NCBI RefSeq assembly: GCF_000745185.1
Contig: NZ_JQNJ01000001.1
Span: 3,206,501 to 3,270,500 of the forward strand
Length of the DNA stretch: 64,000 nt
Origin: Muricauda sp. MAR_2010_75
GTDB taxonomy: Bacteria; Bacteroidota; Bacteroidia; Flavobacteriales; Flavobacteriaceae
Direction of reading: 5' to 3'
The translations under genes and the position numbers were made by a program. Of this stretch, positions 51,088-58,173 are shown in pieces; position 1 is the first letter of the stretch, and every line of letters begins with the position of its first letter. Under the pieces are notes generated by a model. That model ran no database searches and had not been told where the DNA came from. It was given only the letters and a program-made list of their open reading frames with translations.

Positions 51088-51267
51088 ATGGACAGTTTGT
51101 TTCACAAAATAGGAGTTGTGGCCGTAGGTGTTTTTGGTACAATGATAACCTTCGCTATCGACAATTCCGATACGATGTTTGAAATGGCCAGATGGGTGCC
51201 GATTACACTATCCTCCGGTTATGTGATATGGAGATGGCGAGAGGATGTAAAAAAAAAGAAAAAGTGA
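51088..51267 (+). CDS. Small membrane protein, candidate holin/antiholin
   Basis: The 59-residue product has one or two membrane helices (IGVVAVGVFGTMITFAI and WVPITLSSGYVIWRW) and a Lys-rich end typical for holins. It starts 2 bp after the previous gene. Confidence 0.55.
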   Translation: MDSLFHKIGVVAVGVFGTMITFAIDNSDTMFEMARWVPITLSSGYVIWRWREDVKKKKK

Positions 51268-51268
51268 T

Positions 51269-51436
51269 ATGGATTTCTGGCAATTATTATGGTCTTATTT
51301 GAAGGACACCATTTTGGGTCCATATGTATGGAATTCCCAGAAACTTGATTACCGTAGGGAACTGCAATGGTGGAACCCATTTGCTTGGATTGTAATTCTT
51401 ATCCTTATGGGAACTTTTTTTAATTGGATATTCTAA
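51269..51436 (+). CDS. Small membrane protein of the lysis region
   Basis: The 55-residue product ends in a transmembrane helix (AWIVILILMGTFFNWIF). It overlaps no gene but is packed one base away from its neighbours. Holin or antiholin roles are possible. Confidence 0.5.
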   Translation: MDFWQLLWSYLKDTILGPYVWNSQKLDYRRELQWWNPFAWIVILILMGTFFNWIF

Positions 51437-51862
51437 ATGTACGCGGTTCTCAACAGGCTCAAGGACAATGACCACGCCCAGACATTGGGGCATTTCATAT
51501 TGTACAATAATATGGACGTGGCCATGCAGTGCAAGTCACTGGAGCTTCCCGACCTGAACAACGAGGTAAGGAAGAGCCGGATACCCGCAGGGGTCTATTG
51601 TTGTGAAAGGCGTTACAGCCCTAAATACAAGTGGCACTATTGGGTAAAGGATGTGGATGGGCGAACTTGGATCCTGATCCATATAGGAAATTATAAGGAT
51701 GACACTACCGGATGCATCCTATTGGGGCAGGACTATGTTGACATTGATCAGGACGGACATTTGGATGTTACGGCCAGTGGGCCGACCATGAATCTGTTAA
51801 GGGCTACCGCGCCGGATGAGTTCACTTTGATTATTAACGATATTGATAAAATGGTGTTGTGA
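51437..51862 (+). CDS. DUF5675 protein, candidate endolysin
   Basis: The 141-residue protein carries the DUF5675 signature ('RIPAGVYCCERRYSPKYKWHYWVKDVDGRTWILIHIGNYKDDTTGCILLGQDY'). The Ile-His and Thr-Gly-Cys pattern resembles a YkuD-like His-Cys site and suggests a peptidoglycan-active enzyme. It lies between holin-like and spanin-like genes, so lysis is the likely role. No signal peptide is seen, so holin-dependent release would be needed. Confidence 0.7.
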   Translation: MYAVLNRLKDNDHAQTLGHFILYNNMDVAMQCKSLELPDLNNEVRKSRIPAGVYCCERRYSPKYKWHYWVKDVDGRTWILIHIGNYKDDTTGCILLGQDYVDIDQDGHLDVTASGPTMNLLRATAPDEFTLIINDIDKMVL

Positions 51863-51863
51863 A

Positions 51864-51980
51864 ATGGAACATGTATTTTTAAATAGTTTCTTTGAGTTAG
51901 GTATAGCTATGGGGTTGTTCTATGGGGTTTGCAGGTTAGTGCTTATAATTATTGAAGCTATAGACGATTTGTTCTTATGA
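51864..51980 (+). CDS. Tiny membrane protein of the lysis region
   Basis: The 38-residue product has one transmembrane helix (FFELGIAMGLFYGVCRLVLIIIEAI). It overlaps the next gene by 4 bp. It may modulate lysis. Confidence 0.45.
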   Translation: MEHVFLNSFFELGIAMGLFYGVCRLVLIIIEAIDDLFL

Positions 51981-52261
51981 AAAAATACTGGCCATACATA
52001 ACAGTGGGGATTTTTCTTTTAGTTGTTTTTGCCCAGGAGTGCAACCATTCCAATTACCGTGATGACTTTAAGGATGAACTGGCCAAAAAGGACAGCACCA
52101 TCAGCATCCAAAAGTATGTGATATCGGAGTTGCAACAAAAAATGAAATCAGATTCCGTACAATATGAAAAAGAAAAAAAACATATCGAAGAGCTTCGTGG
52201 CCGTTATCCTGACAATGCTATTTTGGATTCCCTGTTCAAGTCAGGACAAAGTATTGATTGA
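51977..52261 (+). CDS. Spanin-like inner-membrane protein (Rz-like)
   Basis: The 94-residue product has an N-terminal transmembrane helix (WPYITVGIFLLVVFAQE) and a periplasmic coiled coil (about 30-80, 'KDSTISIQKYVISELQQKMKSDSVQYEKEKKH'), the layout of i-spanins such as Rz. It overlaps the next gene by nearly 100 bp in another frame, as Rz and Rz1 do. Confidence 0.6.
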   Translation: MKKYWPYITVGIFLLVVFAQECNHSNYRDDFKDELAKKDSTISIQKYVISELQQKMKSDSVQYEKEKKHIEELRGRYPDNAILDSLFKSGQSID

Positions 52262-52511
52262 CAGGGACAGCCTTTATAACGTACTTTTAAACCTTGCAGA
52301 GCTAAAGGTTGAGGTAAATTACCTTCAAAAAATATCCACCAATCAAAAACTCATCATTCAATCTCAAGGTGTTATTGTTGAACAGACTGAGTTTAAAGTT
52401 GATATTCTTACCAAACACATTTCAAAAATTCAATCAAACACATTTTGGGTGAAATTTTGGGCCTTTCTAAAAGGAATTGCGGTAGGTGGGGTAATTGTGC
52501 TGTTATTATAA
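52164..52511 (+). CDS. Overlapping secreted/membrane protein, candidate spanin partner
   Basis: The 115-residue product starts with a signal sequence (SKSFVAVILTMLFWIPCSSQ). Cys24 may be a lipidation site, although WIPC is a poor lipobox. A coiled coil (about 40-90) follows, and the C-terminal helix WAFLKGIAVGGVIVLLL is transmembrane, which differs from Rz1. Its first 98 bp are nested in the previous gene. Confidence 0.5.
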   Translation: MKKKKNISKSFVAVILTMLFWIPCSSQDKVLIDRDSLYNVLLNLAELKVEVNYLQKISTNQKLIIQSQGVIVEQTEFKVDILTKHISKIQSNTFWVKFWAFLKGIAVGGVIVLLL

Positions 52512-52515
52512 AAAA

Positions 52516-52538
52516 CCCCTCAGTAGCTAATTGAGGGG
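52516..52538 (+). terminator. Hairpin terminator at the right end of the phage operon
   Basis: CCCCTCA pairs with TGAGGGG around a 9-nt loop, 4 bp after the last gene. A T run is absent on this strand but an A run precedes the stem, so it could also work for leftward transcription. Confidence 0.6.
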
Positions 52539-52702
52539 CCGTGCTCCAAAAATTTAATAAAAACGACAATTCACTGTGCTGAAAATCATTGATTGCAATA
52601 TAGGTGAATATTAGCCTGGTTGTATTACGGAAAACCACAAGGAATTTGAAAACTATTGTTGTAATAACCAAAGTCTGCTAAATGGCAGATGGTCAATGTA
52701 AG

Positions 52703-52721
52703 GTGCAAATAGTGTGCAAAT
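52703..52721 (+). other. Pair of GTGCAAAT repeats, candidate integrase arm sites (right)
   Basis: Two copies start at 52703 and 52714, again 11 bp apart and in the same orientation as the pair before the integrase. They lie 49 bp left of attR. Confidence 0.5.
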
Positions 52722-52769
52722 AATTAATATTTACTTTATAAAATACTGTATATCAGTATAAAGATAGTA

Positions 52770-52814
52770 GCCTTCTAAGCAGACGGTCGAAGGTTCGAAT
52801 CCTTCCGCGATCAC
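52770..52814 (+). other. attR with the stranded original tRNA-Arg 3' half
   Basis: The 19-bp anticodon block is identical to attL. The T arm reads GAAGG/CCTTC against ACAGG/CCTGT in attL; both form perfect stems. The acceptor CGCGATCAC is identical. This half has no 5' part and is not a functional tRNA. Confidence 0.92.
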
Positions 52815-52823
52815 TTGAAAATC

Positions 52824-52860
52824 AAGGCTTTAAAGATTTAGTTCTTTAAGGCCTTTTTTA
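52824..52860 (+). terminator. Original terminator of tRNA-Arg
   Basis: AAGGC and TTTAAAG pair with CTTTAA and GGCCTT around a short loop, with six T residues after it. Before phage integration it would have closed the tRNA transcript. Confidence 0.75.
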
Positions 52861-52878
52861 TTTGCACTCAATTTGCAC
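52860..52878 (-). other. Inverted GTGCAAAT pair outside attR
   Basis: ATTTGCAC occurs at 52860-52867 and 52871-52878, again 11 bp apart but in inverse orientation and on the host side of attR. Its presence suggests that the DNA right of attR belonged to another element with a related integrase. Confidence 0.45.
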
Positions 52879-53128
52879 TCAAAAATTGATGCTATTTGGT
52901 TTTATATGACTTCATTTCAGACAACTTTTTGATTGTTTTTACTCTAAAATCCATGTTTTTCTTCTTCTCCCTGTCCACAAAAAGCACCCTTTGGGTGCTA
53001 AGTTCTATGTCTGATGTGCGTTATGTAGCGAGAGTTTATGCAACATTGATCATTAACTAAAAACTACCTTTTAAATTAAATCAATTCTACATTAAACTTG
53101 TAATTTTGAAAAACTTTGATGTGCAAAC

Positions 53129-53878
53129 ATGTATGAACGGAATAGGATTTATATTAACAGTGAGGAACAAGGAAAAATAAAAGATTTTCCAATTCTTTTC
53201 GCTGGTCTTGGAGTAGGCAGTGTCATTGCCGAATGTGCTTTGCGTTTGGGATTTGAAAATCTTACCTTAGTTGATGGAGATATAGTGGAGAGGAACAACC
53301 TGAATCGACAAAATTATAAGCAAGGCGATATTTCTTACGCTAAGGCGAAATCCCTTTATAATTGCTTAAATTCTATTAATCCCAACGCTAAAATTCAATT
53401 TTCAAATACGTATCTCAATCGGAGCAATATTCCTAGTTGGGTTGATGGCCATCAAGTAGTAATCAATGCACTGGATTTTGATACCGAAGCCCCACTCTAT
53501 CTGGATGAATACTGCAGGCAAAATCAAATTACGGTTATTCATCCCTATAATTTAGGTTGGGCAGGCGCAGTGGCCGTAGTTGACCATCAATCACTACCCC
53601 TACAGTCAATAATAGATAAAGGGGGGCGTTTTTCAGAAATTACTATGGTTGAATACATAAAGGGGCACTTGAGATATTGGGGCAATCCAGAAATTTGGCT
53701 AGAAGAAGTATTGGTGGCTTATATAAATGAAAAACCACGACTCTCTCCACCTCAACTCTCCATAGGTTCATGGCTCTTAGGGTCTATGTGCACACATATT
53801 CTCTTTAACCTGGCCACTGGTTTAACAGTAAAGAAATTTCCTGATTTTTACTTTTCAAAGGTAATTGATGATGTCTAA
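53129..53878 (+). CDS. ThiF/MoeB/E1-like adenylating enzyme
   Basis: The 249-residue protein has the E1-like ATP fold: glycine loop 'GLGVGS' (26-31), 'VDGDIVERNNLNRQ' (48-61, Asp49, Arg60) and 'NALDFD' (Asp116). It lacks the zinc CxxC pairs and an obvious transfer Cys. Such enzymes adenylate a C-terminal or small-molecule carboxylate. It precedes an acyltransferase/ACP cluster on the same strand, with a convergent regulator between them, so it may activate a carboxyl group of the product. The intended substrate is unknown. Confidence 0.8.
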   Translation: MYERNRIYINSEEQGKIKDFPILFAGLGVGSVIAECALRLGFENLTLVDGDIVERNNLNRQNYKQGDISYAKAKSLYNCLNSINPNAKIQFSNTYLNRSNIPSWVDGHQVVINALDFDTEAPLYLDEYCRQNQITVIHPYNLGWAGAVAVVDHQSLPLQSIIDKGGRFSEITMVEYIKGHLRYWGNPEIWLEEVLVAYINEKPRLSPPQLSIGSWLLGSMCTHILFNLATGLTVKKFPDFYFSKVIDDV

Positions 53879-53892
53879 TAAAAAATAATTGT

Positions 53893-54651
53893 TTAAATGA
53901 GCCTATTATTTGTTGCATAGGCTATTGCTTCGGTAATATTGTTCACTTCAAGCTTTTCAAACAGTTTTCTTCTGTGAAATTTAATGGTGTCAGGGGATAG
54001 AAAAATCTCATTGGCTATTTCATTAATTGTATAGCCGCGAATAGAATAGTGAAGCACTTCCTTTTCTCTATTGGTTAACCCTACTTTTTGTATAGTTCGC
54101 CAAAGGTTTTGTTTAAGGTCATATTTAAAGATTTTATTTTCTCCTTTGGAATAAATCTTTATGTTACCTGACTTTTCTTCGGATGATAAGGACACCACGC
54201 ATATAGCTTTCCATATCTTCCCCGTGCTTGTCAAGAACATAGGTGTAAGTTTTTGATTTATCAGAATGGCTTTCCCTTCAGGAATACGTAAAAGAAAATC
54301 ATAGGTAATGGTATATTTCAAGCGATTTTCTACAGGGATGGTTTCATAGAATTCGAATCCAATAGTATTGATTTTGAGCAATAGATCAAGATCAGCTTTC
54401 GGAACATACTTAAAATAAAAAGCATATCCCATCTGTTTAACTTCGTCAGCCGTATTTCCGCATAGAAAAAGAGGGTTATCCGACACATAATCAAACCCCT
54501 TCTTTTCGTAGTCAATAACATAGATGCTACTATAAGTGGTCCGGGCAAAAGCCTTGATGGGTTCCAAATACGTATTAACTTGGATTAAATCAGCTTCCGT
54601 AAGTTTTCGAACGGTATTCTTGGAAGAAAAAAAATCACTTTCCTTAGGCAT
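53893..54651 (-). CDS. PAS-LuxR transcriptional regulator
   Basis: The 252-residue protein has a PAS-like N-terminal domain (about 30-130, 'FARTTYSSIYVIDYEKKGFDYVSDNPLFLCGNTADEVKQMGYAFYFKY') and a C-terminal LuxR helix-turn-helix ('GLTNREKEVLHYSIRGYTINEIANEIFLSPDTIKFHRRKLFEKLEVNN', about 188-236). Bacteroidota PAS-LuxR proteins sense unknown signals. It is transcribed divergently from the acyltransferase gene with 299 bp between, so it is the best candidate to control the cluster. It does not have the acyl-homoserine-lactone-binding domain. Confidence 0.88.
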   Translation of the reverse strand: MPKESDFFSSKNTVRKLTEADLIQVNTYLEPIKAFARTTYSSIYVIDYEKKGFDYVSDNPLFLCGNTADEVKQMGYAFYFKYVPKADLDLLLKINTIGFEFYETIPVENRLKYTITYDFLLRIPEGKAILINQKLTPMFLTSTGKIWKAICVVSLSSEEKSGNIKIYSKGENKIFKYDLKQNLWRTIQKVGLTNREKEVLHYSIRGYTINEIANEIFLSPDTIKFHRRKLFEKLEVNNITEAIAYATNNRLI

Positions 54652-54714
54652 AATATTTCTTCATTTAGAGAAAAACATTAGGTACGATACGTGAGTATTT
54701 TTCGGGAGAAGCTT

Positions 54715-54740
54715 CTATGTATTTTTCATAAAATACATAG
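54715..54740. promoter_or_regulatory. Palindrome upstream of the PAS-LuxR gene
   Basis: CTATGTATTTT and AAAATACATAG form a perfect 11-bp inverted repeat with a 4-bp loop, 64 to 89 bp upstream of the regulator start. It fits an operator for a dimeric regulator, possibly autoregulation. Confidence 0.5.
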
Positions 54741-54849
54741 AAAAGATATGAGATTTTTTAACAAGTACGAAGGAAAAAACATATTTTTTTTAAGATTTTT
54801 CATCTTTCCCAAATTCTTTTCAACATTGCGAAAAACACAGAATGGGATT

Positions 54850-54907
54850 AACTACACAAATGGGTAGAATTATCACAATCAATTGATTACTAGTATTTTG
54901 TGTAGTT
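54850..54907. promoter_or_regulatory. Wide-spaced inverted repeat before the acyltransferase gene
   Basis: AACTACACAAA (54850-54860) and TTTGTGTAGTT (54897-54907) are perfect 11-bp arms 36 bp apart. The motif GTGTAGT recurs at 55591 and in a hairpin at 55618-55635. The right arm ends 44 bp before ATG 54951. Confidence 0.5.
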
Positions 54908-54950
54908 TTTATTGAAAAAACTGAGACTACTTTTAAGAGAAACATTCGCC

Positions 54951-55634
54951 ATGTTTCTCCAAAATTTTAACATTCGTAGAGTACAAAAAAGTGAACTTTT
55001 AAAAGTAGCTCAATTTATTGTTGATGAAAATTACAATCACCATCAGGACCAGAACCCTTCATTTAGCAGCACTGAAGAGGTATTTTCCATCTTCGAAGAG
55101 GAATTGGCCTTTTTTCCCAAGGCTGACTTTTTTTCAATTTGGAATTTTGATGAACTGTTAGGTGCAATACGTGTTTTGGAATGGGATTTTAGTTCTATTC
55201 TACCGATTCAAAAGTTATTTGGAATTAATCCCTTGAACTGTATGGTTGGTGAACCTTTGGGTAAAATCTGTCATATAGGTAGATTTGCCATAAAAAAGGG
55301 AAATCGGAGCCTGTCGCTTTTCAAAACACTTATGGTTTGTGCAATTGCCCCAGTCTGTGCTTCAAAAAACAATCTGGCATTTGCGGAGTGCGATGCCAAA
55401 CTACTTCGGGTATTAAATCGATTAGGAATCAAAACTCAAATCATTGGGGATTCGATTGAGTATCTGGGGTCAGAAACAATTCCGATTTGTATGACCTTTG
55501 ATGATTTATCAGAGTTCTATCTTGCCAACAGGGCATTGCTTAATAAAATTACACCACAAATTGAAAACCCCATAGTACACCTGCCTAAAAGTGTAGTTTT
55601 CAATAGGGTAAAGGACAACTACACTTCGGTGTAG
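54951..55634 (+). CDS. GNAT-fold N-acyl amino acid synthase-like acyltransferase
   Basis: ATG 54951 gives 227 residues (a TTG at 54912 is an alternative). The order 'NFNIRRVQKSELLKVAQFIVDENYNHHQDQNP', 'AIRVLEWD' and 'GKICHIGRFAIKKGNRS' (Arg111), then 'LAFAECDAKLLRVLNRLGI' (142-160), resembles FeeM-type N-acyl amino acid synthases and the related acyl-homoserine lactone synthases, which take acyl groups from acyl-ACP. A dedicated ACP and a phosphopantetheinyl transferase lie downstream. The amino substrate is not known. A UUCG hairpin overlaps its stop codon. Confidence 0.72.
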   Translation: MFLQNFNIRRVQKSELLKVAQFIVDENYNHHQDQNPSFSSTEEVFSIFEEELAFFPKADFFSIWNFDELLGAIRVLEWDFSSILPIQKLFGINPLNCMVGEPLGKICHIGRFAIKKGNRSLSLFKTLMVCAIAPVCASKNNLAFAECDAKLLRVLNRLGIKTQIIGDSIEYLGSETIPICMTFDDLSEFYLANRALLNKITPQIENPIVHLPKSVVFNRVKDNYTSV

Positions 55635-55635
55635 T
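55618..55635 (+). promoter_or_regulatory. UUCG-loop hairpin at the acyltransferase stop codon
   Basis: ACTACAC-TTCG-GTGTAGT is a perfect 7-bp stem capped by a TTCG tetraloop, enclosing the stop codon. There is no T run. It contains the ACTACAC/GTGTAGT motif found upstream of the same gene, so it may be a regulator site, a processing signal or a pause for the following NusG-like factor. Confidence 0.5.
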
Positions 55636-55711
55636 CCAATCTTATTGCTTAGATAGTATCTTGGGGTTAATGTTTAACTGATAGATTGATGTAGTGATAT
55701 GGTCTAATCCC

Positions 55712-55873
55712 ATGCGGAGAACTAATCAATGCCCATTCAATCTGAATCATGATGTATATCAATTGTCCAACAAGGCTAAAATCTATCAGAATTTGGAAAA
55801 AGTTGAAGAGATTTTATTATCTCCAACACAGGAAATATTGCTTTGCTGCTTAATCCAAATTCGTAGGCATTAA
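55712..55873 (+). CDS. Small hypothetical protein between acyltransferase and NusG-like gene
   Basis: The 53-residue product (starts MRRTNQCPFN, ends LLCCLIQIRRH) lies in a gap of 303 bp that otherwise shows no gene. It has a helical middle and a Cys pair. Its support is an open frame of 54 codons and co-direction only. Confidence 0.3.
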   Translation: MRRTNQCPFNLNHDVYQLSNKAKIYQNLEKVEEILLSPTQEILLCCLIQIRRH

Positions 55874-55937
55874 AAGAATATTTGAAAATGAATTCTTCCT
55901 AGGACCATGTAAGTGGGAATGGCGAAGCCCTGCACAG

Positions 55938-56459
55938 ATGAAAAGTACAACGCTTAATAACACAGGATGGCATGTAATTTATGTCAGGTCAAAACATGAG
56001 AAGAGTGTGGACCGTTCACTTCAAGAACAAGGTTTGGAGAGTTTTCTTCCGTTGACAAAGACAGTGCGACTATGGGCTGATCGCGTTAAAAAAATACAGG
56101 CTCCATTGTTTCCGAGCTATGTGTTCGTGAATATCAAATCAAAAAAGGAATTCTATCAAGCCATACAGGTAAAAGGTGCTTGTTGTTATTTGTCATTCGG
56201 AACGGAATATGCAAAAGTAAGTGATAAAGAGATCCAACAGATTAAATGTGTTTTGGGTATTAAAGATCTTTCAGAAATAAGGACCGAAACAATACCTAAA
56301 TTTTTAGTAGGCCAAATGAGACAAATAACATCCGGGCCTTTAAAGGGATTGGAATGCGAGATAGTGGAAATTAAAAATACACAAAAAGTAATTGTGAAAA
56401 TTTCTTCTTTGCACCAGATGATATCCGCAACCCTGCCATTACACTTCATAACACATTAG
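55938..56459 (+). CDS. NusG paralogue (UpxY/LoaP-like antiterminator)
   Basis: The 173-residue protein has the NusG N-terminal fold ('GWHVIYVRSKHEKSVDRSLQEQGLESFLPLTKTVRLWADRVKKIQAPLFPSYVFVNI') and a C-terminal KOW region ('GQMRQITSGPLKGLECEIVEI'). Bacteroides UpxY and Firmicute LoaP act on one long operon, often for polysaccharide or antibiotic genes. It precedes the PPTase-ABC-ACP-permease genes, so it probably lets polymerase read through that operon. Confidence 0.88.
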   Translation: MKSTTLNNTGWHVIYVRSKHEKSVDRSLQEQGLESFLPLTKTVRLWADRVKKIQAPLFPSYVFVNIKSKKEFYQAIQVKGACCYLSFGTEYAKVSDKEIQQIKCVLGIKDLSEIRTETIPKFLVGQMRQITSGPLKGLECEIVEIKNTQKVIVKISSLHQMISATLPLHFITH

Positions 56460-56477
56460 AACTGAAGATATTTGTAA

Positions 56478-57227
56478 TTGATAATAGACACGCACACGAA
56501 GTGTGTAATCATTCCGATTGTGTTTCAAGTACCAAGACTTTTTGCCCTTCATATTGATGAGATGTCACAAAGTGACTACTCTGAATACAATACTAACTCT
56601 GATTCCAGTATTACGTTTGAAGACAGTTTGAAAAGTATTCAAACAAGACTAGGGTTGCTGCTAGCCAAACATTGCATTGGATTATGCTGCAATATAAGCC
56701 CCGAGAACATAGAAATTCAAAAACGGTCAAGTGGAAAGCCATTTTGGAAAAATGACAATCAACTGTTTTTCAATATATCTCATTCAAACCAATGGGTAAT
56801 ATGTGGAATAGGAAATTTAGAGATTGGAGTAGATATTGAGTATGTCAAAAGAAAAAGTGTCGATTCTATTTCTTCAACCTTTTTTTCCACTCTTGAACAA
56901 GACTATATAAAAAATGAATCGGATAAAATAAGGGCCTTTTATAGGATTTGGACATTAAAGGAAAGCTATTTGAAATGTATAGGGAGAGGTCTTAAATATC
57001 CCCTGAAAGGCTTTTGCGTAATAAATCACGGATCTGTAGTATGGTCTGACAGATCCATAAAAAATACCGTGTTTAATCTTAAATCCTTTGATTTGGATTC
57101 TGATTACATTATTGGAATCTGTATTAAAGGGAAACAATTACCCAAAACAATTGAGACTATATCCGTTTCAGAATTGATCAACAAAAACAATGGTTCGGAA
57201 CATGATAACTACAGCCCCTATAATTAA
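56478..57227 (+). CDS. Sfp-type 4'-phosphopantetheinyl transferase
   Basis: The 249-residue reading (TTG 56478; GTG 56520 is also possible) contains the hallmark motifs 'GVDIE' (117-121) and 'WTLKESYLK' (158-166) and 'FNISHS' (98-103). These enzymes load phosphopantetheine on carrier proteins. An ACP gene lies 2.1 kb downstream in the same operon and is the probable substrate. Its 3' end overlaps the ABC ATPase gene. Confidence 0.9.
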   Translation: MIIDTHTKCVIIPIVFQVPRLFALHIDEMSQSDYSEYNTNSDSSITFEDSLKSIQTRLGLLLAKHCIGLCCNISPENIEIQKRSSGKPFWKNDNQLFFNISHSNQWVICGIGNLEIGVDIEYVKRKSVDSISSTFFSTLEQDYIKNESDKIRAFYRIWTLKESYLKCIGRGLKYPLKGFCVINHGSVVWSDRSIKNTVFNLKSFDLDSDYIIGICIKGKQLPKTIETISVSELINKNNGSEHDNYSPYN

Positions 57228-58173
57228 AGAGGATTCATTGGAAAACCCGAAGGTAGAGGAAGTCATTCAAGTCCGAAATGTGTTTAAGCACTATTCGGGT
57301 ACGATGGTTCTGAATGATGTTTCTTTTACCTTAAGAAAAGGGGAGATTCTGGGAATTTTAGGCCCTAATGGTGCGGGGAAGACAACATTGCTCGAGACAA
57401 TTGAAGGGCTTCGGCATCTGGAAAAGGGAGAAATTAGAGTATTGGGGTATGATCAGCGTCGACAATCCAAAGAAATTCAAAACCAATTGGGAATTCAACT
57501 TCAAAAAACCAGTTTATTCGATAGGTTAAGTGTAAGAGAAAATCTCCACCTGTACTCGAGGCTATATGGTCAAAAGCATAAAATAAATGATCTACTTGAA
57601 GAGGTAGGCCTTCTTCAGCATGCTAAAACCATGGCCAAAGATCTTTCAGGAGGACAATTTCAAAAATTGAAGTTATGCCTTGCACTGTTAAATAACCCGA
57701 AAATACTATTTCTGGACGAACCTTCTACAGGTTTGGACCCTACTGCTCGCAGTACCGTTTGGAAGAGGATTAGAGAACTCAAACAAAAGGGATGTTCCAT
57801 TATTATGACCACTCATTATATGGAAGAGGCACACGAGCTTTGCGAGCGAATAATCATCCTACATGATGGAAAACTTGTTGCAAACAATTCTCCCGAAAAT
57901 CTTATTAATCAATTAGGGTACCCGAGAAAAATTATTTTGAAGTTTAAAGAGCGTTTACTGCCGTCATTCTGGAACGGATTTCATGCCAAAAACGTGGGTG
58001 ACGAAATTGTCATATCTACGCATGATTACTCTAATGATCTTAGAAAAATACTGGAAATGACAAGCCAACAAAACAAAACGATAAACAGTATCCGAATTCA
58101 GGAAGCTAATCTTGAGGATGTATATCTCGAACTCACCCAACAGGTTTTCAAACACAATAATATATTATTATGA
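57202..58173 (+). CDS. ABC transporter ATPase (ABC-2/DrrA-like)
   Basis: The 323-residue ATPase (ATG 57202; ATG 57190 is an in-frame alternative four residues longer) has Walker A 'GPNGAGKTT', signature 'LSGGQ' and Walker B 'ILFLDEPSTGLDP', with a C-terminal extension typical of DrrA-like drug or lipid exporters. It pairs with the ABC-2 permease of the next gene, overlapping by 4 bp. Transport substrate is likely the product of the cluster. Confidence 0.9.
   Translation: MITTAPIIKEDSLENPKVEEVIQVRNVFKHYSGTMVLNDVSFTLRKGEILGILGPNGAGKTTLLETIEGLRHLEKGEIRVLGYDQRRQSKEIQNQLGIQLQKTSLFDRLSVRENLHLYSRLYGQKHKINDLLEEVGLLQHAKTMAKDLSGGQFQKLKLCLALLNNPKILFLDEPSTGLDPTARSTVWKRIRELKQKGCSIIMTTHYMEEAHELCERIIILHDGKLVANNSPENLINQLGYPRKIILKFKERLLPSFWNGFHAKNVGDEIVISTHDYSNDLRKILEMTSQQNKTINSIRIQEANLEDVYLELTQQVFKHNNILL

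Larger units (their letters stand above)
2660..52814. mobile_element. Integrated contractile-tailed prophage (about 50 kb)
   Basis: The element is bounded by a 45-bp imperfect repeat of the 3' half of tRNA-Arg (2660-2704 and 52770-52814; 41 of 45 positions match). It carries a tyrosine integrase next to the left end, a divergent repressor, replication genes, small and large terminase, portal, capsid, sheath, tube, tape measure, baseplate, fibres and lysis genes, nearly all rightward. Head proteins resemble lambda (gpA-type terminase, S49 protease, decoration, E-type capsid, gpW), while the tail is Mu-like (sheath, tube, gp45-gp48, N and P homologues). No transposase is present, so integration is site-specific rather than Mu-like transposition. 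Confidence 0.96.
52539..53128. other. 590-bp gene-free junction region
   Basis: It contains the attR-side repeats (52703-52721), attR (52770-52814), a terminator, the inverted GTGCAAAT pair (52860-52878) and then 250 bp with no ORF of significant length. The stretch CACCCTTTGGGTG (52987-52999) is a small palindrome. The part after attR is host or a second island. Confidence 0.7.

Noticed and set aside
2660..52814. Mu-like transposable phage
   Set aside because: Tail genes are Mu-like, but there is no MuA/MuB transposase and no 5-bp target duplication. A tRNA-directed tyrosine integrase and 45-bp att repeats explain the insertion.
52770..52814. Second tRNA-Arg gene at the right end
   Set aside because: Only the anticodon-to-acceptor 3' half is present, with no D arm or 5' acceptor strand.
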